DNA of 19,628 bases from Micractinium sp. NFX-FRZ. Taxonomy: Eukaryota; Chlorophyta; Trebouxiophyceae; Chlorellales; Chlorellaceae. Positions 8,565 to 16,447 of this stretch are shown piece after piece. A program made the position numbers and the translations under genes. Where the stretch lies: assembly GCA_029339195.1 (NCBI GenBank), contig JAPTJF010000710.1:1-19628 (forward strand), read 5' to 3'. Within the stretch, counting starts at the first letter, position 1. The number at the start of each line of letters is the position of its first letter. The notes under the pieces were generated by a model. The model saw only the letters and a program-made list of their open reading frames with translations. It was not told the DNA's origin and did no database searches.

Positions 8565-11500
8565 ATGTCGGATGTTGGTGCGGTTGCAGCAAATGGAGGT
8601 GCCGCCGAAGCGGTGTCTCGCCGGCTGAACAGCACTGGCGCCAGCGGCGGCGGCGCCAGCGGCGGCAGTCCGGGTCCCGGCTCGGGGCTGCACCGGCTCG
8701 TGTGGCGCGTGGTGCATGGGGCGGCAGCTGTGAAGCAGGAACCGCTTGAAGCGGAGCTGCACGATCAAGGACAGCAGACAGTACACTCGGCTGCAACCAC
8801 GGCTGCGCCTCCGCTGCCGTCGCTGCAACAGCAGCAGCAGCAGAAGCAGCAGAAGCTGCCAACAGAGCAGCCGCAGCAGCCGAAGCCGCCAGCAGAGCAG
8901 CTGCAGCAGCCACAGCAGCAGCTACAGGAGCAGCCACAAAAGCAGCCACAGCAGCAGCCACAGGAGCAGCCACAACAGCAGCCACAGGAGCAGCGGCAGC
9001 AGCTGCACCAGCAGCAACCTGAGCAAACGGCCGACTCCGCAGGCACAGCACCCCCGCAACCTGCTCCGACGCCGCCTGCAACCAGGGAGCAATCTGTGGG
9101 TGCCCATGCGCCACCCCGCAGCATGGCAGCACCAGCACGTGCAGGGCGCACGGCAGGCAGCAAACAGGGCCAGGCAGCGGGCACAAAGCGGAAGGCAGCT
9201 GCCGGCGGCGGCGCCCCTGCCTCTGCCGCGGTCGCGTTGCCGCCACAGGCAGCGGCAACAGCGGCGGGGGCGGCGGCAAGCAGGAAGAGGCGGAGGTTGG
9301 AGCTTGCCGGCGGCAGGATGAGCTGGCCGCTGGGTGTTTGCTGGCAGGGCAAGACATGCATCGTCCGCCTTTCTCTACGCCTGGACTCTCGGGGCTGCCC
9401 CACCGGTGAGGCCCGTAGAGTGGCTTCAGGAGCAAAGTCAGATTTGGTCGGTCAATATGGCAAGCAAGGGGTGTTTGGCTTGGCCCTGCCCGACTGTATC
9501 TGTTTGGTCACCCTGCCTGTCTGCCTGCCTGCCTGCTCGCCTTGTCTGTCGCCTCCCTTGGCTCCCTGCTCTTGCTCGCCATGCAGCCTGGAGAGCACCA
9601 GTAGGTGGGGCGGTGGGGCGGGTCGGTTGCTTGGAGGAGGGCACACACTTGCTCAACCCATGCCTCTTGCAACCCGTTCTGTCCTGCAGCCTCGGCACCC
9701 CGGCACGAGGCGGTGGTGGGGCGGACGGGCAGCATGGCGGAAGGCGCTGTGGCTCGTGACCTGGCGCTCACCTGGCGACAGCTCAGCCTGGGCGCCAGCA
9801 TGGACGAAGCGCGGGAGCGGTTCAATTACAAGCCAGCCAGGTAAGGCTGTGCAATTCTCATGCCACACTTGCTTCCCACACCTGCTGTCTAGCTGTCTCT
9901 CCGCGCCCCCTCTCCTCGCCACGCAACGTGCCTGCCTGCCGCTGCTAAGCGCCACCCCTTTCCGCCCGACACGGAACTTTGTAGCAGCCCTCAGTGGCGC
10001 TTTATATAAATCTGCGCTTACTCTCTCTCGCACTGCCATGCAACCAACCATCACGTTGCCCCGTTTCTCCCCAGGCATTCCCATGCATGGATCACGTCAC
10101 TTACCAGTACCGGCTTCCCCACACCCGGCCCTCCTGCCCTGCAGCTTGCGGCGCTTCAAGCCCGTGCTGGCTCAGCTCCAGGCGTGCTCCGACGTGGACG
10201 ACCTTCAGGCACTCCTGGAGAGGCTTGAAAGCAGCGGCACACTACGTGAGATGGGCGCCTCCCTGGCTCCCGCAGCAGCCGACCCGGCAGCGGCAGCGGC
10301 GTATGAGGCCGAGGCAGCGGCGCCGCAGCGGGCCTTCGGCGGGCGGGCGCGCAGCGGCAAGCAGCGGCGGGGCGGCGCGGCCAATGCGGCTGCAGCGGCG
10401 GCAGGGGCAGGTGCAGGGGCTGTGGTAGGGCAGCGGTCGAGGCAAGAGGAGGAGGCCGAGGCGGAAGCAGACCGAGAGCTTCTGCTGAGAGTATGCGTGA
10501 AGAGGGAAGCTGTGGAGCAGCTGCCGCCACGGGTGGCTGAGGAGCGCAACGACCACAGCGTGCACGGCGTGCCGGCGGCGGTGGGGCGGCGCCTGCGCGT
10601 GTGGATGACGTTGGATGGCGTGAGGCAGCGGCACGAGGCGCGGGTGGCAGAGCTCACGCCCAGTGGGTGAGCGGGCCCAACCGCCTGGCACTTATCCTGA
10701 GCTGCCTGCCTGCCTGCCTGCCTGCCTCGTTGCAAGCCGCCCCGCCTGCCTGACACGCCGCCCGACGCACCGCCTGCTGTGTTGCTGCATCTGCTGCCCT
10801 CTGCCCCAGCAGCGCCCCACTACAATCAACCCCGCCCCCTGCCCCCCTGCAGCAAGCACCACGTGTTGTTTGACGACGGGGAGGAGGCGCTGCTGGATTT
10901 GGGGCAGGCAGAGTACGAGTTCATCGGCCCGCCGCCGGCCCCTGGGGCGGCTGCGCCGGCAGCTGCGGGGGCAGCAGCAGCAGCAGAGGCAGACGACCCC
11001 ACAGTGGCAGCAGCAGACGTGGGCCAGCGGCTGCACGTGTGGTGGCCGCACGAGGGGCGGTCGGGCGACTGGTACAGCTGCAGCGTCACGCATGTGCTGC
11101 GCAGCGGGTGGGTGTGGCTGCCGGGGCAATGCCTGCTGTGTGCTGCCTGCTGCACGGCTGCCTGCTACGGGCTGCAGGTTATAGGACGCATGCCTGCTCA
11201 GTGGCATGCGACAGCGGCCTGGCCCTGGTGTCTGTGCCAGCTCTCCTCCCCTGCCCTGCTCCCGTGCCTGCCCGTCTCCCGCGATTCATGCCCGCCCCCC
11301 TCCCCTGCCGCTCGCCCCCCTCCCCTCTGCGGCCCACCCTCGCAGCCTGCTGTGTGTGCGGTACGATTCAGACGGCTCCGAATTGCTGCTGGACCCCTTA
11401 GACCCACAGCAGCAACTGCAGTGGGCCTGGCTGCCACGTCAGCGCCAGCACGAGCGCCAGCTGCGCGAGCACCGACGGGGGCAGCGCGCAGCGGCGGCGG

Positions 11501-11921
11501 CCGCCCTGGCGGCGCGGAAGCTGGATGAGGAGCGGGAGGCTCGGCGGCAGCAGCAGCAGGCGCAGGAGGGGCAGGCACGGCAGCGCCAGCACCAGCAGCG
11601 GCAGTGGCCCCAACAACCCCTGCCGTCGCAGCCGGTGCACGGTGCAACCAGGCTGCAGCCCGCAGCGGCTGGCGCGGCTGGCGGGGCACCGGCAGCTGCA
11701 GCCAATGCAGCTCAGGCCACCGCAGCTGCCGCCTCAGCTGCTGCTGGGACTGCTGCTGTGCCTGCTCACCTCTTCCAGGCGCTGCTGGACGCGTCAGCAG
11801 CGCCAGCTGGCTCGGCTGCGGGCCTCACAGCGATGCTTGTGGGGTCCTTCCAAGCGCTGCTGGACACCCTGCCAGCGCAGGAGCAGGCCATTAAGGTGGG
11901 CTATGTGTGTGTGTATGTGCG

Positions 11922-11966
<45 letters not shown>

Positions 11967-12384
11967 ACGTGTGTGTGTCCCCTTTTGAATGCCTGCAAGG
12001 CGGCCAGGGGCGGTGTGCTGTGCCGTACACTCCCCCTGAACACACCCCCGCGTGCTCCCGTGCACTGCTGGCACCAGATGACGGGGGCAGCAGCCTGCTC
12101 CCTGTTTTGAAGTGCCAATGCGACAACTGGAGTGTGCATCACGCCCCCGGTGCTGCACCGAGCATGCTGCCCTGCACCGTTCGCCCACAGGATCGCCCAC
12201 GCTCCCCGCCTAGTCGACCATAGCGCCCGCCCCTCCCCTCCGTGCCGCCCCTGCATCCCTGCAGGAGCGCCGCCTGCGCGTGCTGCTCGGGGCACGGCAG
12301 TATGGCGGCGCAGCAGCGCTGATGCAGACCGCCGTCGATTTGGGCCTGCTGCGGGCCGCACAGCGAGCGGGCGCCGGTCAGTAG
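8565..12384 (+). CDS. AP2-like / tandem Tudor-like putative transcription or chromatin regulator (smaller paralogue)
   Basis: Six exons: 8565-9405, 9690-9840, 10145-10666, 10853-11107, 11346-11895, 12265-12384; GT-AG introns of phases 1,2,2,2,0; 2439 nt, 812 residues. ATG 8565 is the first in-frame ATG. The N-terminus carries a VKQEP motif (K57) and a long Gln/Pro-rich run of CAG codons (about 86-155). An NLS (SRKRRRLEL) directly precedes the AP2-like domain (about 250-330: WPLGVCWQGKTCIVRLSLRL; then GAVARDLALTWRQL). A helical module (about 331-372), Ala-rich acidic linker, Tudor-like 1 (about 477-530), Tudor-like 2 (about 561-621), coiled-coil-like charged region and C-terminal cap (RLRVLLGARQYGGAAALMQT) follow. 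It matches the larger paralogue from that gene's second AP2 unit onward. The AP2 half here is the more divergent: it lacks the LGTF and has FNYK in place of FNFP. Nuclear regulator by inference. Confidence 0.78.
10003..10010 (+). promoter_or_regulatory. Possible internal TATA box in intron 2
   Basis: TATATAAA sits in the second intron of the plus-strand AP2-Tudor gene, striking in such GC-rich DNA. In-frame ATGs at 10038 and 10083 follow, and the frame runs without a stop through the acceptor at 10144 into exon 3. A transcript starting near 10034 could therefore encode a form lacking the AP2 domain but keeping both Tudor domains. Suggestive only. Confidence 0.35.
10570..11135 (+). repeat. Right arm of inverted duplication (Tudor exons plus introns)
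   Basis: Counterpart of 3460-3990 in opposite orientation: the end of exon 3, intron 3, exon 4 and the start of intron 4 of the smaller paralogue. Intron 3 aligns with intron 5 of the other gene through its start, an internal GCAAGCC/GTAAGCC block and its acceptor (CCCGCCCCCTGCCCCCCTGC). Confidence 0.85.
10702..10727 (+). repeat. (CTGC)n microsatellite in intron 3
   Basis: About six CTGC units lie in an intron of the plus-strand AP2-Tudor gene, in the same sense-strand orientation as the array in intron 1 of the opposite gene. Confidence 0.85.
11925..11964 (+). repeat. (GT)20 microsatellite in intron 5
   Basis: An uninterrupted GT run starts about 30 bp past the donor at 11896, preceded by imperfect GT units. 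Such runs can influence donor choice; here it lies in the intron before the final exon. Confidence 0.92.
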
Positions 12385-12732
12385 GCGCCCCCCGCCAGGG
12401 CACTTGCTGGCGCTACATGTCCAAGCACGCATAGCGTGCCCGTGTGGCGAGGCGGGGCGGCAGCCCCCCTCGCTGGCATCACGCCCTCAACTCGACAGCA
12501 CATCTGCACTGCCTGTTGGCTTGCTGTCGGCCGCGTGCGAGGCGTGCATGCGAGGGACCCCGCCTCCCTCCCCGTCCTGCCCTGCCTCGCCCGTCCGGCC
12601 CCTTGCACTGCCACAGCCCTGCCCTGCTTCCCCTGTTCTGCCCTGTGTCGCCCACCCAAGCGTGTCTCCACCCTGGCAGCGATCGCTGTTACAGCCAAAG
12701 GTTGCAGTCAACCAAGGGAGTTTGCTGGCCAT

Positions 12733-12915
12733 GTGCAGGAGGCGGAGGGTGTGTGTATGTACGTATGTGCGGGTGTAGGAGAGGATGGCGGGCAGAGGAG
12801 GAGGCGGGGAGAGGAGAAGCCCCTGCGGCAGATGGGATGTCTCCGGGGGCTGGTGTGCAGCAAATCGGAGGGTGTGTGTGTGCATGTTGGAGGGGATGGG
12901 CAGCAGAGGAGGCGC
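12733..12915 (+). repeat. Degenerate tandem duplication, GT/GA-rich
   Basis: Two copies about 115 bp apart share the order CGGAGGGTGTGTGT, then GGAG-AGG/GGGATGG, then GCAGAGGAGG and CCCCTGC-GCAG. They are diverged in length and sequence and carry no open frame of note. Confidence 0.6.
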
Positions 12916-13500
12916 CCCTGCAGCAGCTAGCAGGCCATGGGGTTCCCGGCGGGAAGCGGGTGTGCAGGTGCAGCAAGGGTGTGCCAGGTGGCCGGTGCTT
13001 TGGTCGCTGACGCTCGAATGAAAGCAGGTTTGGAAAGGAAAGGAAGCAAAGGAAAGGATGGGGTTCCCACACGGGTGGTTTGAATCAAAGAAGGGAGGGA
13101 AATGCGTTTTGAGAGCCTCGAGGTAGGGGGAGAGGGAGTACACAAATGGGGAGGAATCGGCAGGGGGGAGGGAAGGTGGGCAGGTGAATGGGATACACGG
13201 CTGGGGTGGGTGTGGAGCGGGCTGGCGAGGGGAGCTGCTGGACAGGGCTGCTTCCCTGCCTGCAGTGAAAGGTGAGGGAAGTGCAGGGGGCACCTTGGGA
13301 GGTGGGGTGAAGGCAGGAGGGGGGAGCTGTGTCGTGCCAATGTTTTGGGGCGACCGGAAAGAGAAGGCAGATGGCAAGGCATGGAACAAAGGCAGGGAAG
13401 TAGGGCAGGGGCAGGGGGGCAAAGGGACGAACGTACTGGGTGCAGGGCCGATTGGCAGGGGAGTGCTGCAGGTCGTGTGTTGGTTTGGTTGTATTGGGGG

Positions 13501-13505
13501 TGTAA
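13501..13505 (+). terminator. Weak candidate TGTAA poly(A) signal for the plus-strand AP2-Tudor gene
   Basis: This is the only TGTAA I noticed on the + strand between the stop at 12384 and the next gene. It would require a 3' UTR of about 1.1 kb, or a second transcript, so the assignment is doubtful. Confidence 0.2.
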
Positions 13506-14050
13506 GAGAACACCGTGGCATAGGACAGCGGCATGCCGGGCGGCGGGGGCTGCATCATTTTGCACAGAGCGCACGGGCGGCGCTCTGCACTGCGGGTGAG
13601 TAAGCGGGGACTGTGCATGTGCACGTGGGTGAGCATAGGGGCGGGGGGAGGTCAGTGAGAGGTGAGTTTGCTGTGTGAAATGGCTGCACTCTTCTGCCAT
13701 ACTCCACCTATGGGGTGGGACGAAGCTGCCGTGCAAGGGGTGAGGGGGTGAGGGGCTGGGCTGCGTGCGCAGGTGTGTGGGGCAGCTGTATGGGCAGCTG
13801 CGCGTTGCCGGGACAGTGGCGGGGAAGTGTCCTGGGTCCGGGCCTAATGTGGAGCAGCGCCTGGGGAGGCTGGTGTGGCGGGCGCTTCATGCGACTCACT
13901 AGGCGTACGGGAGGCTGGTGGGGCGGGGTTCAGGTGCCTCTGCCGGCAGGGGCATCTGTTGTGCTGTATTGGGCGGCACGGCGGCGATCTGCTGTGCGGC
14001 CGGGCCGATATGAAGCAGCACAGGGAGGGAGCAACGATGCAGCCGGCCCA

Positions 14051-14068
14051 TCGGTCGGTCGGTCGGTC
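14051..14068. repeat. Short (TCGG)n run
   Basis: Four to five TCGG units, the last one altered, lie just past the stop codon of the cysteine-rich gene, in its presumed 3' UTR. Confidence 0.8.
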
Positions 14069-14079
14069 AGTCGGCTGGC

Positions 14080-15195
14080 CTAGAAGTTGAGCAGGCGCCG
14101 GTCCCGCCGCGTCAGCTGCACGCACACAGGCTTGACGTTGCCCTGCCCCCGGCGGCAGGTGGAGCCGGCCTTGCAGGGCGGGTGGCAGGTGCGCACAAAC
14201 CCGGGCTGCCCGTTTGCTGGGTCCTCGTCCTTCACGCACGTCTTGCAGCTATTGGCGTCATTCCCGCACTTGAAGCCTGGGGCACTGCAGCCATGTGGGA
14301 GGCATAGGGGGAAGAGGCGATGAGGTGAGGTGGGGTGGGGTAGGATGGGGCCAGCAGAGCACTTGGCGGCCTCTTCCGTACTGTTGCAGGATGCATCCGT
14401 GCAATGAGCGGCAAGGGAAGAAGGGGTGGGGCAGGGCTGGGCAGGGCGGGGGGATCCAGGAGTGTACCCCTTGCCGCGCCTCCGAGTGCTGTGGCGCGGG
14501 CAGGGTGGGGGTGAACCAGGAGTGTGCCCCTTGCCGCGCCTCCCGAGTGCCCCACCTGCAACGCGCCCCACGCCACAGCTGGCCTCCCAGCCCAACCCGT
14601 TATCCCTTCCCCCGTGCCCGCACGCTGCCCCCTCCCCTCACCAGTCCGGGCAGAAGGCCGGGCACATGGCGCAGCGAGGGGCGCCCGTGTCGGTGCGCAC
14701 GTTGCACGCAAAGTTGAGCTTGTTGCAGCAGATGGAGGGGCCAGTGAAGCTGGGGGCACCGGCGCATGTGCGCTCCGTGGCTGCTGTGCACGGCGCGCGC
14801 TTCTCACGGGGCGGGGGTTGCAGCTGCATGGTACGAGGGCGGGCGGGCGGGGTGGCATGAGGTTAAGCAAGGGAGGAGACGTGGTGCCATGGGCGGGCAT
14901 ATCGCGTTGGGGAAGGATGCAAATGCATGAAGGCAACATGGCTGGGAGCATGGCTGCCTTGAGTGACTGCTGGCTGGCCCCTGAGCGGGTGGGCCGCTGC
15001 CGCTGCCGCTGCCGCTGCCTGTATGGGCATTCCTCCGTTTGCCGATTCGCATACCACCGGGCCCAATCCTGCGCACACATGCACCTCTGCCCGGCGCTTT
15101 CTCACTTGAGCGAGAGCCCGCCGTGGCGCGGCCAGCGCCAGCAAGAGGACGGGCAGCAACAAGGCTCTGAGCCCGGGTGACAGCGAGCCCGCCAT
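14080..15195 (-). CDS. Small secreted cysteine-rich protein
   Basis: Three exons on the minus strand: 15195-15106, 14823-14642, 14284-14080; GT-AG introns, phases 0 and 2; 477 nt, 158 residues. Exon 1 encodes exactly a signal peptide: polar start MAGSLSPGLR, hydrophobic core LLLPVLLLALAAP, then RRALA-Q with a typical A-x-A cleavage site. The mature part of about 128 residues has 16 Cys, including an adjacent pair (SICCNK) and patterns RCAMCPAFCPDC and FKCGNDANSCKTC, and ends in basic RRDRRLLNF. An even Cys count and a signal peptide fit a disulfide-rich extracellular or wall protein. The splice in exon 3 restores a Cys codon (TG+T). I do not recognise the family; it may be an extracellular adhesion, wall or defence-type peptide, but nothing decides between them. 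Confidence 0.8.
14441..14555. repeat. 60-bp tandem duplication in intron 2 of the cysteine-rich gene
   Basis: Two near-identical copies with a 60-bp period, each carrying CCAGGAGTGT, then A/G, then CCCCTTGCCGCGCCTCC, lie inside the intron between exons 2 and 3. No coding role is seen. Confidence 0.8.
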
Positions 15196-16447
15196 CGAGC
15201 TGTCTAGAGCGATAGTTGCAACAGTCAGCGATCGAAGAGATGCGGCGCAGTCTGCAGAAGAAGCACTGCTCGAAACAAAAGCGTGTTGACGGCCGCGAGT
15301 ATCCTAATGAGCCACACCCCGTCCCCCCAGCGGCCGCTGCAATCTTCCTTGCTACAGCCCCACGACAGGGGCGCAGGCGCCGGGTGGTCGTAGCGGTAGC
15401 CACATGGCGGGGCCCCGCACCTGTGATGGGCGGCCGCGGCGTGGGTGAGGGAGGGCGCTGTCGATATGACAAGGAAATGATTGAACTTTGGAATGCCTGA
15501 AGGGTGCGACACGGCGTGAACGTCCTCGGTGGCGGCTTCCGTGCTCTCCAGCAGGCGAACGTTCACGGAGGTTTCATGCAAGACGAGCACCGGTGGTGTT
15601 TCACTACTGCAGTCATCGAGAAGGGGACTGTGGCATCAGCCGTGCACGGATAGGCAGGGACTGGCCGCCGCTCGCCCTCCCGACAGCAGGCTCCTGCCGC
15701 CGGCGCCCCCCGGCGGCCACTGCGGCAGCTGGCACAGTACTGGCGGCGGAACCGCTTCCCTCCTCAAGTGCAGCCGGTCGAGCTGGTGCTTGTCAAACTT
15801 GTGCGCAGTAAGGGACATGATAGAGCCTCTGTAAAGTGCTGGTACCGGCGCAGGCACGGTGCCTGCCCAGGCTTGCAAGCAGGCTTGCACAAGCCAGCGT
15901 GCCTGCTGCGCGGGGGTGGGGAGTGCACTCCACAGCCCATCGAATGCCCTGACCTATCACATCTTGCGCCACGAGTGAGCGCATCTTTTTCTGCTTACAC
16001 GGAAGCAAGTTCAACAATGATGGTCAGCTACAGTTCTGCCACAGGGGGTGCGTGGCCTCTCGCAGTATCCCACAACACGGCACGTTCAAGAAAAAATGTT
16101 GGCAGGGTGAGAAGCTGGCATTGGCTTGCAGGTGGGGCTGGCATGATGGCAGGAATGGGCGGCTGTAAGTGACGTGTATGGCGTGAACGGGGAAGGTGCA
16201 GAGGAGAGCAGGGGTGAAAATGAATGGGTGGGGCTGGGCCTGCCGTGGCCCTGAGCCTCTGTCTGAGGGGTGACAGCAACACCAGAATGGGGGATTGATT
16301 GTAAGGGCAGTGGAAGTGCGCTCAGTCGCTAGGCTGCAGCAAGGATTGCATTGCGGCAGGGATGATTACGTACGCAATGGTGGTGGTTCACAGTTCACTC
16401 TGTTGCTGCTGCTGATGCTGATGCTGCTGACGACGCTCAGGCTGTTG
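15196..16447. other. Interval without a supported gene: upstream of the cysteine-rich gene and 3' flank of the kinase
   Basis: The first part should hold the promoter and 5' UTR of the minus-strand cysteine-rich gene, the last part the 3' UTR of the minus-strand kinase gene. Short open frames on both strands (for example 15216-15500 +) lack recognisable domains and have no splice partner I could support. TGTAA occurs on the + strand at 15830 and 16167, so an unrecognised short plus-strand transcript cannot be excluded. Confidence 0.5.
15995..15999 (-). terminator. Putative TGTAA poly(A) signal of the kinase gene
   Basis: TTACA on the + strand is TGTAA on the minus strand, about 450 nt past the kinase stop codon at 16448-16450. 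It is the nearest signal I found in the right orientation. Confidence 0.45.

Larger units (their letters stand above)
12385..14079. other. Long interval without a supported gene
   Basis: Between the stop of the smaller AP2-Tudor gene and the stop of the cysteine-rich gene lie about 1.7 kb. The + strand is G-rich and, from about 13020 to 13460, strongly purine-rich (GGAAAGGAAAGG-like runs). The long open frame on the minus strand here is simply a Pro/Ser/His-rich reading of this skew and has no domain. A degenerate tandem repeat is at 12733-12915 and a (TCGG)n run at 14051-14068. The interval probably contains the 3' UTRs of both flanking genes. Confidence 0.55.

Noticed and set aside
8331..10670. 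Single long open frame on the + strand
   Set aside because: It begins at a GTG, not an ATG, and reads straight through introns 1 and 2; the AP2 half in exon 2 lies in another frame and is recovered only by splicing.
12487..13521. 344-codon open frame on the minus strand
   Set aside because: It is Pro/Ser/His-rich, with no domain and no conserved pattern, and is explained by the purine skew of the + strand.
14080..15195. Stig1-type or other named cysteine-rich family
   Set aside because: The CC pair and Cys clusters are only loosely similar and the spacing does not match well enough to name a family.
15216..15500. Small + strand open frame upstream of the cysteine-rich gene
   Set aside because: No domain, no splice partner and a weak start context; more likely part of the promoter or 5' UTR region of the divergent gene.
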